Of a DNA stretch of 44,019 bases, positions 1 to 10,959 are shown one piece after another. The number at the start of each line of letters is the position of its first letter. The stretch's first letter is position 1. Location: positions 1 through 44,019 of the forward strand of contig NZ_AXWW01000061.1 of assembly GCF_000482865.1 (NCBI RefSeq). The letters run 5' to 3'. This DNA comes from Actinokineospora inagensis DSM 44258. GTDB lineage: Bacteria > Actinomycetota > Actinomycetes > Mycobacteriales > Pseudonocardiaceae. The translations under genes were made by a program, and so were the position numbers. Below the pieces are notes generated by a model. That model saw only the letters and a program-made list of their open reading frames with translations. It did not search any database and was not told where the DNA came from.

Positions 1-95
1 CCTTACCCGCCGGCCGGCTTAGGCCACCGCTCCCCCCAAACAAAACAACTCCACCACAACGGGCGGTTGGTGTCGGCGGGTCCCGAGGCGCGCGG
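1..95 (+). repeat. Terminal repeat element, left copy (truncated by the window edge)
   Basis: This stretch reappears as its reverse complement at 43769-43863, with about 4 mismatches in 95 positions. It contains the A-rich core at about 35-65 (CAAACAAAACAACTCCACC), unusual in such GC-rich DNA. At the right end of the window the same core forms one arm of a nested hairpin. Here the partner arm would lie outside the window, so the element looks cut by the edge. No gene is visible in it. Confidence 0.85.
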
Positions 96-345
96 CGCCG
101 GTCGGTGGGCTTTGTCGATGTGGGGCGGGTTTTGAGGTGCGCGGTGCCGGGGGTGGCGCTTCGTCGATGGAGCGTGGGTTTCGAGGCGCGCGGTGCGGGA
201 GTGGGGCTTCGTCGACATGGGGTGGGTTCTTTTTTTGGGGGGCGCGGTGCGGGGGTGGTGCTTCGTCGATATGGGGTGGCTTTTGGGGGCGCGTGGGGTT
301 GGGGGTGGCCCTTCGTCGATGTAGGCCGGTTGTGATGTAGGCCGG
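96..345 (+). repeat. Degenerate tandem repeat, five units of about 50 bp
   Basis: The anchor GTCGAT (once GTCGAC) occurs at 114, 163, 211, 265 and 315, so the period is 48-54 bp. Each unit has roughly the form CTTCGTCGATATGGGGTGGG followed by TTTCGAGGCGCGCGGTGCGGGGGTGG. Units have diverged by substitutions and small indels. The same repeat lies in opposite orientation at 43625-43768. Short open frames cross it on both strands, but they are low-complexity translations of the repeat and I do not call them genes. Confidence 0.8.
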
Positions 346-427
346 TTGTTGTGGGGCGTGTGGGGTGGGGGCGGTTGTCGTTCCCCGGGGTGGGGTGGGG
401 CGCGATAGCGTGCGGGGTGTGGAGGCG

Positions 428-955
428 GTGGAGATCAACGCGGGTGGGTATTACCTGCGGGTGATGCGGGATGACGGGCGGGTGGACGACCGGCGGCGGA
501 TCGTGGAGGGGTTTGCGGATCCGGAGTTTGTTCGGTGGTTGCCGCACATTCGGGTGGGGGACCTGGCGGCGGCTCGGGGGTACATCGCTCGGCGGGCTGA
601 GGACTGGGTGGCGGACCGGCGGTATTCGTGGGCGGTGGCGGATCCGGTGACGGGGGTGATGTTGGGCGAGGTGCTGCTCAAGGAGGTGGACCTCGTCAGC
701 GGGACGGCGGAGGCGGGGGTGTGGGCGCATCCGGACGCGCGGGGGAAGGGGATGACGACGCAGGCCCTGGGGGCTGTGGTGCGGTTCGGGTTCGACGCGC
801 TGGGGTTGCGGCGGATCCTGTACCGGTACTCGCCGGGGAATGTGGCGTCGGCGCGGGTGGCGGCGAAGTTGGGGTTTTCCCCGGTGGGTGACGACCGGGA
901 CGACTTCGTGTTGCTGGAGTTGCGTAACGCGGGGGTGGATCCGGTCGTTGGGTAG
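428..955 (+). CDS. GNAT-family N-acetyltransferase (RimJ/RimL-like)
   Basis: About 175 residues, predicted to move an acetyl group from acetyl-CoA to an amine; the substrate cannot be told. The acetyl-CoA motif A is seen as HPDARGKGMTTQAL (R-x-x-G-x-G/A type), and the C-terminal part, YSPGNVASARVAAKLGF, is the usual GNAT motif B with the N-x-x-S-x-x-x-x-x-K-x-G-F pattern. The start is uncertain. GTG at 428 or 419 gives a typical family length, while an upstream GTG at 365 would add residues translated from repeat-like DNA. It stands alone, downstream of the tandem repeat and upstream of the ESX-like pair, with no clear operon partner. Confidence 0.8.
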   Translation: MEINAGGYYLRVMRDDGRVDDRRRIVEGFADPEFVRWLPHIRVGDLAAARGYIARRAEDWVADRRYSWAVADPVTGVMLGEVLLKEVDLVSGTAEAGVWAHPDARGKGMTTQALGAVVRFGFDALGLRRILYRYSPGNVASARVAAKLGFSPVGDDRDDFVLLELRNAGVDPVVG

Positions 956-1114
956 GGCGTGGGTAGACGGTGTGTGGCTGGTGCAGAACGGAACCTGACC
1001 GATCCGGTGGACGTCTAGGGAACACGGGGCAATGGTCGAAACCGATCGTGATGACTCGATAGAGTGAGCGGGCACCAACAGGTAGTGAAGGGGCCGGGGG
1101 CGGGGAGGCGAAAC

Positions 1115-1492
1115 GTGGCACCAGGACACCGCGGACACGGACCAGGGGACACCGAAGGGCTGCTTGACGTCGCGCCGGAGGCGGTGCCGACGTTGCGGGC
1201 GGCGTTCGCCGACGCGCGTGACCGGGTTGACCAGCAGTTGGCGTTGGGGACGACCGGGCTGCTGGTCGAGCCGTGGGCGCAGGACCCGGTGAGCCTGGTG
1301 GCCGCCGACGGGGTCAACCGGCTCACGGCGGGTGGTGACCGGGCGGTGCTGGACGCGTTGACGACCTACCGGGCGCAGTTGGACACCGCCGTGCACACCC
1401 TCGACCAGGTCGCCGAGCAGTACCGCCTGCTTGAAGAGGACAACGAGGCGACCGTCACCCAGCGCGGTTCCGAGGGAGGCTACGGGGGATGA
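1115..1492 (+). CDS. Small helical ESX/WXG100-like protein, coupled to the PPE-like gene
   Basis: 125 residues from GTG 1115, chosen because GGGGAGG lies 6 nt upstream. The middle (about residues 15-115) is predicted to be long amphipathic helices without signal peptide or membrane segments. This resembles the small partners (PE-, EspC- or WXG100-like) encoded next to PPE-like proteins in actinobacteria. The stop overlaps the next start (ATGA at 1489-1492), so the two are probably translated together and may form a heterodimer. No type VII secretion core genes occur in the window. The family assignment is an inference from shape and context, as no diagnostic motif is decisive. Confidence 0.6.
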   Translation: MAPGHRGHGPGDTEGLLDVAPEAVPTLRAAFADARDRVDQQLALGTTGLLVEPWAQDPVSLVAADGVNRLTAGGDRAVLDALTTYRAQLDTAVHTLDQVAEQYRLLEEDNEATVTQRGSEGGYGG

Positions 1493-2847
1493 CCGAGCAG
1501 ATCACCCGGTGGCGCGGGTTCAGCCACAAGGACCTCTACCGGATGCTGCACGACGGTCCGGGCGCGCAGGCGTCCACGGAACCGTCCCGGCGGTGGGCGG
1601 CGGTGACGGCGGCGCTCACCGAGATCAACCAGGACCTGACCACCAAGCTCGACGGTTCGGCGTCGCTGTGGGCCGGGCGGGGCGCGTCGGCGGCGAAGGA
1701 CCGGCTGACGCCGCTCGTGACGTGGGCGCAGTCCGCGGCCGACGAAGCGGCGGGCATGCGCACGGCCGTGGACAACCAGGCCGACCACATCGCGACCGCT
1801 CGCGCCGAGATGCCCGCACCGGAGGACGCCCCCGCGCAGACGCCGGACCCGGCCGTGCCGCCCGCGCTGCAGGTCGCGGCCCTGCAGACCGATGCGGAGC
1901 CCGTGGAGACCGCGTCTTCGGCAGGCGCGCAGAAGGCGTACGAGGTCATGGCGGCCTACGAGCAGAACACCCGGGTCAACCTGGGTGGACGGCACGGGGT
2001 CGGCAAGCCGGGCGGGGGCACCGGGTCGTTCGGGTTCCACACCAGCCGGGGCGGCGGGGTGGACAGCGCGACCTACACGTCGTTCGCGGGCGTGCACCTG
2101 TCGACGCCGCCCGCCGGGGTCGGCACCGACCACCCGCAGCAGCGGACCCCGTCGTTCCACGGGTTCGGCCCGGGTGACGGCGGCGAGCACCGCTGGGGCG
2201 GCGGTGGGGAGCACGTCACCCCGTCGTGGGCACCGGCGGGTGAACCCGCGCAGTTCACCCGGCGACCGATCGCGCCCGGGGTGTTCAGCGGCGCGGGACC
2301 GATCACCGGGGACGGCCCGGTCATCGGCATTGGCATCGGCACGGGCGACTCGACGTCCACCGACGACCGCGGCAGCAGGCGGGCGGCCAACTCGTCCGGC
2401 GGCCGGGGCTCTTACGGCGGCGGTGGCAACGGCAATGGCAATGGCAATGGCAATGGCAACGGCGGCGGCGGTAACCCGGCGGGGACCAGCGCGGGCGGCA
2501 GCACGACGGGCAGCGAGGGCAACTCGTCGTCGTCATCGACGCCGGGGATGGCCGCGAACCCGGCGGGTGCGGGGCCGATGGCGCCGGGAGCCGGTGGCGG
2601 GGCGGGTGCCCCGGTGGGCGGCGACAAGCCGGCCGTACGGCGCTTCGGCAACGACGCGGTGGGGTCGAGCCAGTGGTTCGGCGACCCGGGTGACCCGACT
2701 TCCGGCGGCGAGTCGACCACGTCCTCGTCCGGCCGGGCGTTGAGCGGGCGGCGGCGGGAGCTGAGCCGGGAGAGCGAGCCGGTGACCGAGTCGGTCACCA
2801 TCTACGGCGACGACCACCAGGTACCGCCCGGCGTCATCGGCGGCTGA
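1489..2847 (+). CDS. PPE/WXG100-like domain protein with glycine-rich tail
   Basis: 452 residues. The N-terminal ~110 residues are helical with a W-x-G-like turn (SLWAGRGA, about residues 60-67), as in the PPE/WXG100 helical hairpin. A long disordered region follows, rich in Gly, Ser, Thr and Pro, with an Asn-Gly run (about residues 313-324) encoded by a six-unit GGCAAT/GGCAAC microsatellite. The C-terminus (about 380-452) is more ordered and charged, containing [12 protein letters not shown] and ending near [17 protein letters not shown]. The architecture suggests a type VII secretion substrate or surface protein, with the upstream small protein as partner. The start overlaps the stop of that gene. 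No secretion signal such as YxxxD/E was clearly identified. Confidence 0.6.
   Translation: MTEQITRWRGFSHKDLYRMLHDGPGAQASTEPSRRWAAVTAALTEINQDLTTKLDGSASLWAGRGASAAKDRLTPLVTWAQSAADEAAGMRTAVDNQADHIATARAEMPAPEDAPAQTPDPAVPPALQVAALQTDAEPVETASSAGAQKAYEVMAAYEQNTRVNLGGRHGVGKPGGGTGSFGFHTSRGGGVDSATYTSFAGVHLSTPPAGVGTDHPQQRTPSFHGFGPGDGGEHRWGGGGEHVTPSWAPAGEPAQFTRRPIAPGVFSGAGPITGDGPVIGIGIGTGDSTSTDDRGSRRAANSSGGRGSYGGGGNGNGNGNGNGNGGGGNPAGTSAGGSTTGSEGNSSSSSTPGMAANPAGAGPMAPGAGGGAGAPVGGDKPAVRRFGNDAVGSSQWFGDPGDPTSGGESTTSSSGRALSGRRRELSRESEPVTESVTIYGDDHQVPPGVIGG
2425..2460 (+). repeat. Hexanucleotide microsatellite inside the PPE-like gene
   Basis: Six tandem copies of GGCAAY encode alternating Gly-Asn in the disordered linker. 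Because the unit is 6 nt, gain or loss of copies would keep the reading frame and only change linker length. Confidence 0.9.
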
Positions 2848-2857
2848 CCAGGAACCC

Positions 2858-2887
2858 CTGTGGCCCCGGCGGAAGCCGGGGCCACAG
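2858..2887. terminator. Bidirectional hairpin between convergent genes
   Basis: A perfect 13-bp stem (CTGTGGCCCCGGC with its complement) closes a GGAA loop. It sits between the stop of the PPE-like gene and the end of the minus-strand DUF1707 gene, so it can serve both. There is no long T tract. Confidence 0.8.
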
Positions 2888-2906
2888 TCGTTTGTGGACA
2901 GACGGG

Positions 2907-3578
2907 CTAGCCGTCGATCTGCTTCTGCTCGTCGGATTTCTTGAGTTTCTTCGGTTTGGGCTGCTTGGTCGTCGACACGTCGACCCCGCCCATGATGGCC
3001 ACGCCGGTGACGCGGACGACCGGCGACCCCGGCGGACCCTGGTGGCGCACGGAGTTGGCGAACCCGCCCAGGAAACCGGTGCCGGTGACGTACACGGTGA
3101 CGTCCGGCGGCACGACGATCTCGATGCCGCCCATCAGGGCGACCGCCTGGATCACGGTTTCCCGCGACTCGAACCGGGCGTGCGTCAGGTCGATCTCGAC
3201 GCCGCCCATCATGGCGAAGGCGTTGAAGGTCGGTGGGACCGTCCACGGCCCCTTCCGCTCGGCGCCCGAGAGAACCGCGACGGCGCCGGACGAGGTGCCC
3301 CGGCCGCCGACCCGGTCGACCGGGGTGGTGTCCGCGGCCGCCTGCGGCGGGGCCGGGCGCTGGTAGGCGATCACCTGCTGGTTGGGCAGGTCGCGGACCA
3401 GCGGCTCGAGCTCGCCGAAGGTCTTGGCCGCGTAGACGTCGTCCAGGCGCTGTTCCAACTCCGGCACGGTGAGCCTGCCCTCGGCCATCGCGTCGTGCAG
3501 CACCTTGGCGAACCGCTCCCGGTCGGCGTCCGACGCGCGCATCTCGTGCGGACCGGGGATGTTGGACTGCTCACTCAC
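2907..3578 (-). CDS. DUF1707 and LiaF-like (cell-wall stress response) protein
   Basis: 223 residues from GTG 3578. Residues ~12-62 ([15 protein letters not shown], then [20 protein letters not shown]) match the DUF1707/SHOCT-like domain. The C-terminal ~100 residues contain repeated beta-strand motifs [19 protein letters not shown] and IMGGVDV, typical of the LiaF-type 'cell wall-active antibiotics response' domain. No transmembrane segment separates the two domains, so it is predicted to be soluble and cytoplasmic. Related proteins are linked to envelope-stress signalling, but no two-component system lies nearby, so a signalling role here is only inferred. The start at 3578 was chosen because the residues upstream lie in the presumed promoter between this gene and upp. 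Confidence 0.75.
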   Translation of the reverse strand: MSEQSNIPGPHEMRASDADRERFAKVLHDAMAEGRLTVPELEQRLDDVYAAKTFGELEPLVRDLPNQQVIAYQRPAPPQAAADTTPVDRVGGRGTSSGAVAVLSGAERKGPWTVPPTFNAFAMMGGVEIDLTHARFESRETVIQAVALMGGIEIVVPPDVTVYVTGTGFLGGFANSVRHQGPPGSPVVRVTGVAIMGGVDVSTTKQPKPKKLKKSDEQKQIDG

Positions 3579-3671
3579 GCGGATGAGGGTAGCGCGACCG
3601 GCCGCACGATTGGGCAACGCTGCGCGACGGCGGCCAAGCGGACCACGATCCGGGCGCTACCGTGTCCGGCC

Positions 3672-4295
3672 ATGGACGTGCTCACCGTGGACCACCCGCT
3701 GGCCAAGGCCAGGCTCACCGTCATGCGCGACGCCAGGACCGACAGCGCCGTGTTCCGGGCCGCCCTGCACGAGTTGACGGTCATGCTGATCTACGAGGCG
3801 ACCCGGTCGGCGCCGCTGCGGGTCGAGCGGATCCACACCCCGGTCGCCCGGACCGAGGGCTACTGGCTGGCGAACCCGCCGCTGCTGGTGCCGGTCCTGC
3901 GCGCGGGCCTGGGGATGGCCGACCAGGCGCACAAGCTGATCCCGGACGCGCAGATGGGGTTCGTCGGCCTGGCCAGGGACGAGCGGACGCTGCGGCCGAC
4001 CCCGTACCTGGAGTCGCTGCCGGAGGACCTTTCCGGGCGGCCGGTGTTCGTGTTGGACCCGATGTTGGCCACCGGTGGTTCGATGGTCCACACAATTCGA
4101 CTGCTGGCCGACCGGGGTGCGACCGATGTCACCGCGATCTGCGCGCTGGCCGCGCCCGAGGGCATCGAGCTGCTGTCCACTTCGGGTCTCCCCGTCCGGT
4201 TGGTGACCGCGAGCGTGGACGAGCGGCTCAACGACTCGGGTTTCATCGTGCCCGGCCTCGGCGACGCGGGCGACCGGCAGTACGGGGCGGTCTAG
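3672..4295 (+). CDS. upp: Uracil phosphoribosyltransferase
   Basis: 207 residues, the usual length. It converts uracil and PRPP to UMP in pyrimidine salvage. The PRPP-binding loop is [13 protein letters not shown] at residues 126-138, and the C-terminal uracil-binding signature GDAGDRQYG is at 197-205. A possible -10 (TACCGT, 3659-3664) ends 7 nt before the ATG and no Shine-Dalgarno is visible, so the message may be leaderless. The gene is divergent from the DUF1707 gene and meets the TetR gene tail to tail, sharing the CTAG at 4292-4295. In M. tuberculosis upp lies next to deoD and pmmB; here they are about 5 kb away. Confidence 0.95.
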   Translation: MDVLTVDHPLAKARLTVMRDARTDSAVFRAALHELTVMLIYEATRSAPLRVERIHTPVARTEGYWLANPPLLVPVLRAGLGMADQAHKLIPDAQMGFVGLARDERTLRPTPYLESLPEDLSGRPVFVLDPMLATGGSMVHTIRLLADRGATDVTAICALAAPEGIELLSTSGLPVRLVTASVDERLNDSGFIVPGLGDAGDRQYGAV

Positions 4296-4927
4296 TCGAC
4301 CCGATCGGCCGGAACGACCTGATCGACCACAGTGGACTGGCGGCGGGTCCAGCCTGCCGTGTTGGCCCGGAGGGCGTGTTCGTAGGTCGTGGCGACGTCG
4401 AGGTCGGGCGGGAGGTTGCCGCACAGTTCGAGGGACACCAGGCCGTGCACGAGGCCCCAGCAGGCCATCGCCATGGTGCCCCCGGCGTCGGTGAACACGC
4501 CCGACTCGGTGCCCGCGCGGATGACGTCGAGCAGCGGGGCCAGCGCGGCGCGGGACTGGGCGGTGGCGGTGTCGTCGGGCTCGAAGCCGGGGACGGTGGC
4601 GCCGAACATCACCGAGTAGAGGTGCGGGTCGGCCAGGGCGCTGTCCCGGTAGGCGATGCCGAGCCGGACGAGGTCGTCGGCGGGGTCGCCGGTCGGGACG
4701 ACCGCGCGCAAGCGCTTGCCGAGCCGCTGGAACGCCTCCACGTACAGCTCGCGGACCAGCGCGGGCTTGCCGCCGAAGAGGGAGTAGACGGCGGTGGTGG
4801 AGGTGCCGACGTCGGCGGCGAGTCGACGCAGGCTGAGCGCGGCCGCGCCCTCCCCGGAGAGGAGTTCGCCCGCCCGGTCGAGCAGGCGCACCCGCAGCGC
4901 GAGGTCGTGCGTCTTGGGTCTGGGCAT
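4292..4927 (-). CDS. TetR-family transcriptional regulator
   Basis: 211 residues. The N-terminal helix-turn-helix spans about residues 10-58 ([32 protein letters not shown]). The C-terminal ligand domain resembles the TetR_C_13/WHG type ([19 protein letters not shown]). It probably represses itself and perhaps the divergent MerR-aldo/keto reductase unit, but no palindrome for it is clear. A good promoter lies directly upstream: TTGAAG, 17 bp, TAGACT, with 6 nt to the ATG, implying a leaderless transcript. Its stop codon overlaps that of upp on the other strand within CTAG, leaving no room for a terminator between them. Confidence 0.9.
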   Translation of the reverse strand: MPRPKTHDLALRVRLLDRAGELLSGEGAAALSLRRLAADVGTSTTAVYSLFGGKPALVRELYVEAFQRLGKRLRAVVPTGDPADDLVRLGIAYRDSALADPHLYSVMFGATVPGFEPDDTATAQSRAALAPLLDVIRAGTESGVFTDAGGTMAMACWGLVHGLVSLELCGNLPPDLDVATTYEHALRANTAGWTRRQSTVVDQVVPADRVD

Positions 4928-4933
4928 TGCGGG

Positions 4934-4962
4934 AGTCTACCGATCCATAACACTGTCTTCAA
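4934..4962 (-). promoter_or_regulatory. Promoter of the TetR gene (leaderless)
   Basis: Read on the minus strand: -35 TTGAAG (4962-4957), spacer of exactly 17 bp, -10 TAGACT (4939-4934), then 6 nt to the ATG at 4927. Transcription would begin at or next to the start codon. Confidence 0.7.
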
Positions 4963-5025
4963 TCAGATCGCGGCGCCCGGGGACCCGTCCCGAATGGCTG
5001 ACGTCGGAAAATGCGCCCAATCCGG

Positions 5026-5056
5026 TTGACCTGGAGCGCGCTCCAGCTTCTACCGT
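5026..5056 (+). promoter_or_regulatory. MerR-type promoter/operator with 19-bp spacer
   Basis: TTGACC (5026-5031) and TACCGT (5051-5056) are separated by 19 bp, the over-long spacing that MerR activators untwist. The spacer holds a perfect 16-bp palindrome, CTGGAGCGCGCTCCAG (5031-5046). The GTG of the MerR gene begins 6 nt after the -10, so the transcript is probably leaderless and the whole merR-AKR-AKR unit is autoregulated from here. Confidence 0.9.
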
Positions 5057-5062
5057 CGACCC

Positions 5063-5442
5063 GTGACCTACGCGATCGCCGAGGCAGCCCACCGCAGTGG
5101 GCTGTCGATCGACACCCTCCGGTACTACGAACGCATCGAACTGATCGACCCGCCCGCCCGCGACTCCAGCGGCAGGCGCGCTTACTCCGACGACGACCTG
5201 GCCTGGTTGGGCTTCCTGACCCGGCTGCGCACCACCGGCATGCCGATCAAGCTGATGCGCGAGTACGCCCGGCTCCGGGGGCAGGGGATCGCTTCGGTCG
5301 GGCAGCGCAAGCGGATCCTGCAGCAGCACCGCGACGACGTCCGGGCCCGGATCGACGAGCTGCGCGCCTGCCTCGGCATCCTGGACTACAAGATCGAGAA
5401 CTACGACCGGATCACCGGTATCGACGTGCAGGAGGCCACCGC

Positions 5443-5446
<4 letters not shown>
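5063..5446 (+). CDS. MerR-family regulator of the aldo/keto reductase operon
   Basis: 127 residues. The winged helix-turn-helix starts at once ([25 protein letters not shown]), followed by [20 protein letters not shown] and a dimerisation helix (about residues 78-118). The length and lack of a C-terminal effector domain or clustered cysteines resemble the NmlR/AdhR group, which responds to aldehydes and other electrophiles; this link is by similarity only. The single cysteine (about residue 106, ELRACLGIL) is a candidate sensor residue. Its own start lies immediately after the 19-bp-spacer promoter. The stop overlaps the next start (ATGA), coupling it to the first reductase. Confidence 0.9.
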
Positions 5447-6423
<977 letters not shown>

Positions 6424-6438
6424 GAGAAGAAGACCAGA

Positions 6439-7440
<1,002 letters not shown>

Positions 7441-7450
7441 GGACGAAAAA

Positions 7451-7541
7451 GAACGGCGTCCGCCGCAGTGGGGGCATCGCTGCGGCGGAACACCGTTCGT
7501 TTCTCTGCGTCCGCCGCAGGAGGGAGACGGCGGACGCAGAG
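7451..7541. terminator. Two consecutive hairpins between convergent genes
   Basis: First hairpin: GAACGG and CCGCCGCAG pair with CTGCGGCGG and CCGTTC (7451-7498). Second: a perfect 14-bp stem of CTCTGCGTCCGCCG (7503-7516) with 7528-7541. Both contain the CGTCCGCCGCAG core, so they may have arisen by duplication. They separate the reductase pair from the minus-strand FG-GAP gene. Confidence 0.8.
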
Positions 7542-7546
7542 ATTTC

Positions 7547-9082
7547 TTACTGCGCCCCGGGGTTTCCGGGGTAGCACAGGGCCACGATGTAGCCGAGGGT
7601 CGAGCAGGTGGCCGGGCTGGAGACGTCGTTGGCCGGGTTGGGGTCGGCGGGCGCGCTCGCGGTGCGCTTGGCGGTGACGGTGAAGGTGCCGATGGTCAGC
7701 AGCTTCAGCGGCGCGGTGAAGGTCTTCACGGTCGACGCGCCGACGGCCAGCGGGCCGACCTCGCAGGACACGGTGGCGCCGGTGACGGTGCAGCCGGGGC
7801 CCGCGACGGGCAGCAGCGGCGACGGCAGCGTCGCGGTCACGGTGCCCGAGGTGAGGGCGGCCGGGCCGTTGTTCTTGACGGTCACCGCGTAGGACAGGGC
7901 CGGGACCAGGATGCCGAACTTCGGCGAGGCCTGCAGGGACACCGCGAGGTCGCTGGTCGGCGGGACCGGCTTGGTGGTGCGGTTGAGGAACACCGACACG
8001 CCGTCGCCGTAGCGGTTGGTGGTGACCAGGTCGGCGCGGCCGTCGACGTCGAGGTCACCCGCGTGCACCTCGGTCGGGGTGGTGCCGGTACCGGTGCCCA
8101 GGCTGGCGGCCTGGTCGAAGGTGCCGTTGCCGTTGTTGAGCACGGTCACGCTGTCCGCGCTGGACAGGGACACGGCCAGGTCGGGGTCACCGTCGAGGTC
8201 GAGGTCGGCCACCGCGACGCCGAACGGGTTGGGGCCGATCGCCTTCGCGGTGGGGGCGCCGAAGGTGCCGTCGCCGTTGCCGAGCAGGACCGAGACGGTG
8301 CCCTGGCCGTAGTCGGCGGTGGCCAGGTCCAGCTTGCCGTCGTGGTTGAAGTCGGCCGTGTCGATGTCGATCGGGTTCAGGCTGTCCGGGAACACGGCCG
8401 GGGCGGCGAAGGTGCCGTCGCCCTTGCCGAGGAACACCGAGACGGCGCCGGTGAAGAACCCGCCGATCGCGATGTCGGTCTTCTTGTCGCCGTTGAAGTC
8501 GGCGAGCACGACGCCGCGGGAGTAGCCGCCCGCCAGGATGTCGGTCGGGGTGCCCAGGGTGCCGTCGCCCTTGCCCAGGAGGACGCTGATGCCCTCGGGG
8601 CGGCTGATGACAACGTCCGCTTTCTTGTCCCCGTTGACATCACCCGCGGCGATGCCCTCGGCGCCGGGGAGAACCGGGTACAGCACGCGGGTCTGGAAGG
8701 TGCCGTCGCCGTTGCCCAGCAGGATCGACACGGCGCCCGCGGTGGTGACCGCGAGGTCGACCTTCCCGTCGCCGTTGAAGTCCGCCGCGGCAAGGCCGGT
8801 CGGCTCGTCACCCGGGTACACGGTGGTGCGGGTGCCGAACGCGCCGTTGCCGGTGCCGAGCAGGATCGACAGCTTCCACTCGTAGCGGTCGGCGGTGACC
8901 AGGTCGGGCTTGCCGTCACCGTTCAGGTCAGCGTCGATGACCGCTTCCGGGTGGTTACCGGTCGAATAGTCCACACGCGGTGCGAAAGTGATCGGGTTCG
9001 CCGCCGCCGCGGGAACAACGGCCAAGGTCAGCGTCGTCGCCGCCACGGCGACCACACCGAGCGCCCGGGAACGAGCCGTCAT
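7547..9082 (-). CDS. Secreted FG-GAP/VCBS beta-propeller protein with C-terminal DUF11-like domain
   Basis: 511 residues. A Sec signal peptide covers about 1-28 (ALGVVAVAATTLTLAVVPAAAA). Seven repeats follow, each with a calcium-loop motif of the form D-x-N/D-x-D-G-x-x-D: DLNGDGKPD, DFNGDGKVD, DVNGDKKAD, DFNGDKKTD, DFNHDGKLD, DLDLDGDPD and DLDVDGRAD. Seven repeats would close a seven-bladed, integrin-like propeller. The last ~130 residues (DLAVSLQASPKFG to the end) look like a DUF11/CARDB Ig-like domain with a pair of cysteines. It is probably an extracellular binding or adhesion protein; no catalytic motif is seen. GGAGG lies upstream of the ATG at 9082. Confidence 0.88.
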   Translation of the reverse strand: MTARSRALGVVAVAATTLTLAVVPAAAANPITFAPRVDYSTGNHPEAVIDADLNGDGKPDLVTADRYEWKLSILLGTGNGAFGTRTTVYPGDEPTGLAAADFNGDGKVDLAVTTAGAVSILLGNGDGTFQTRVLYPVLPGAEGIAAGDVNGDKKADVVISRPEGISVLLGKGDGTLGTPTDILAGGYSRGVVLADFNGDKKTDIAIGGFFTGAVSVFLGKGDGTFAAPAVFPDSLNPIDIDTADFNHDGKLDLATADYGQGTVSVLLGNGDGTFGAPTAKAIGPNPFGVAVADLDLDGDPDLAVSLSSADSVTVLNNGNGTFDQAASLGTGTGTTPTEVHAGDLDVDGRADLVTTNRYGDGVSVFLNRTTKPVPPTSDLAVSLQASPKFGILVPALSYAVTVKNNGPAALTSGTVTATLPSPLLPVAGPGCTVTGATVSCEVGPLAVGASTVKTFTAPLKLLTIGTFTVTAKRTASAPADPNPANDVSSPATCSTLGYIVALCYPGNPGAQ

Positions 9083-9336
9083 GGATGTTTACCTCCTCAG
9101 ACGGCCACCTTCTCGAGCCGTATGACCGCCGCATCGCTTGCGGCGGGCGGGCCGTTTCGCCGTTTTCCCGGTTACCTCGCTACGTATCACGTCCGATTCG
9201 GACAGTGACCGGCCGGGCCGGGGTGGGCGGGGCCCTGCTCCCAGCACGGTTCCAGGTCCTTCTTGACCGGTTCACCATGAACCACCACAGCGGACGCGGC
9301 CCGTCCGGTTCGTGATGGACCGCACAACCCGACCGG
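9083..9336. other. Intergenic region without gene
   Basis: About 250 bp between the start of the FG-GAP gene and the end of the phosphomannomutase gene. It contains a short hairpin (GCCGCA TCGCT TGCGGC near 9130) that could belong to the FG-GAP promoter. I see no RNA gene. Confidence 0.5.
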
Positions 9337-10959
9337 TCAGGCCCCGAACAGAGCGGTGATCTCTTCGGCCACTCGGTCCAACCGGTCCGACGCGGTGGTG
9401 CGCGCGGTGGACAGGTCACCGGTAGCCGAGGTTTCCAGGTACGCCTTGATCTTCGGCTCGGTGCCGGACGGGCGGACCAGGACCCGAACGCCCTCGCCGG
9501 TGTAGCGGAGGACGTCGGCAGCGGGCAGCAGGTCTTCGGCGGTGACCGGGATACCCGCGAAGGAAGGTGGTGGGGTGGCGCGGAGTCCGCGCATCAGGGC
9601 GGGAATGGCCGCCAGGTCCGAGACGCGGAGGGAGATTTGGCGGGTGAGGTGGACGCCGTGGCGGGTGTAGAGGGCGTCCAGGGCGTCGAGGAGGGTGTGG
9701 TCCTGGGCGCGGAGGGTGGCGGCGAGGTCGCACAACAGGACCGCTGCGGAGATGCCGTCTTTGTCGGTGACGTGGGTGGGGTCGACGCAGTGGCCGAGAG
9801 CTTCTTCATAGGCGTAGACCAGGCCGTCGCCCGCGCGGACCAGCCACTTGAAGCCGGTGAGAGTGGCGGCGTAACGGGCGCCGTGGGCGGTGGCGATCGA
9901 CTCCAGCAGCGACGACGAGACGATGGTGTTGGCGACCAACGGGTTGACCGCGGTGGTCGTTGACAGGATGTGCTCGGCGAGGAGGGCGCCGGTCTCGTCG
10001 CCGGTGAGCATCCGCCAGCCGGACGGGGTGGGCACGCCCACGGCGCAGCGGTCGGCGTCCGGGTCGAGGGCGACGGCGATGTCGGCGTCCACTTCGGACG
10101 CTTTGGCCAGCAGCAGGTCGGTGGCGCCGGGTTCCTCGGGGTTGGGGAAGCCGACGGTGGGGAAGTCCGGGTCGGGCACGGACTGCTCGGCCACCAGGTT
10201 GACGTCGGTGAAACCCGCCTCGTGCAGGGCCATCGACAGCGGACCGGCACCCACACCGTGCAGGGCGGTCGCGGCGACCTTCAACACCCTGGCGGTGCCG
10301 CGCGGCACGGCGACCACGGTGTCCAAATAGGACTGCAAGAGGTCCGCGGTGGTCCATCCGGACGCCAGTGGCACCGAGACGGCCGGGAAGGCGGCGGCGA
10401 TGGCGGCCTCGATCTCCCGGTCGGCGGGCGGAACGATCTGCGCGCCGCCGTCCAGGTAGAGCTTGTACCCGTTGTCCTGCGGCGGGTTGTGCGACGCGGT
10501 GATCTGCACCCCGGCCACCGCGCCCAACGAACGGACGGCGAACGCCAACACCGGCGTCGGCAACGGTTGGGCCAGCACCCGAACATCGAACCCGGCCGCC
10601 GCCAACACCCCGGCAGCGTCCCGGCTGAACGCCTCCGAGCCGTGCCGGGCGTCGCGGCCGACCACCACGACCCCGCCCGCATGACCTTGCCGCACAAGCC
10701 ACTCCGCCACACCGGCGGTGGTCCGGACCACGACGGCCCGGTTCATCCCGTTGGGTCCGGCCCGCACCGGGCCGCGCAGTCCGGCGGTGCCGAAGGTCAG
10801 CGGGCCGCCCATCCGGTCGGCCAGGTCGTCGACCGCCCCCGGCACGCCGCCCATCGCGCCCGCCACCACCTGCTGCAGCTCGGCCCGGGAGTCCGGGTCG
10901 ACGTCGTCGGCGATCCAGCGGAAGGCGCGGTCGCGCAGGTCCGGGGTGAGCCGGGTCAT
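9337..10959 (-). CDS. pmmB: Phosphomannomutase/phosphoglucomutase (PmmB type)
   Basis: 540 residues of the alpha-D-phosphohexomutase superfamily, which moves phosphate between C1 and C6 (or C5 of pentoses) of sugar phosphates. The phosphoserine loop is TASHNPP with Ser156. The metal loop is DPDADR at 299-304, and the phosphate-binding loop near the C-terminus is [12 protein letters not shown]. The sugar-specificity loop reads YEEALGH. Because it is translationally coupled to purine nucleoside phosphorylase (ATGA overlap at 10956-10959), a phosphopentomutase role, converting (deoxy)ribose 1-phosphate to the 5-phosphate, is plausible, but this is inference. Mycobacterial deoD-pmmB has the same gene order. 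Confidence 0.92.
   Translation of the reverse strand: MTRLTPDLRDRAFRWIADDVDPDSRAELQQVVAGAMGGVPGAVDDLADRMGGPLTFGTAGLRGPVRAGPNGMNRAVVVRTTAGVAEWLVRQGHAGGVVVVGRDARHGSEAFSRDAAGVLAAAGFDVRVLAQPLPTPVLAFAVRSLGAVAGVQITASHNPPQDNGYKLYLDGGAQIVPPADREIEAAIAAAFPAVSVPLASGWTTADLLQSYLDTVVAVPRGTARVLKVAATALHGVGAGPLSMALHEAGFTDVNLVAEQSVPDPDFPTVGFPNPEEPGATDLLLAKASEVDADIAVALDPDADRCAVGVPTPSGWRMLTGDETGALLAEHILSTTTAVNPLVANTIVSSSLLESIATAHGARYAATLTGFKWLVRAGDGLVYAYEEALGHCVDPTHVTDKDGISAAVLLCDLAATLRAQDHTLLDALDALYTRHGVHLTRQISLRVSDLAAIPALMRGLRATPPPSFAGIPVTAEDLLPAADVLRYTGEGVRVLVRPSGTEPKIKAYLETSATGDLSTARTTASDRLDRVAEEITALFGA

Noticed and set aside
96..345. Possible CRISPR array
   Set aside because: The units are contiguous and degenerate with no constant repeat plus unique spacer pattern, and no cas genes are present.
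2425..2460. Microsatellite as a regulatory repeat
   Set aside because: It lies in frame inside the PPE-like gene and encodes a Gly-Asn linker.
2892..3671. Upstream extension of upp to a 467-residue frame
   Set aside because: It overlaps the antisense DUF1707 gene; the family length and ATG at 3672 give the normal 207-residue enzyme.
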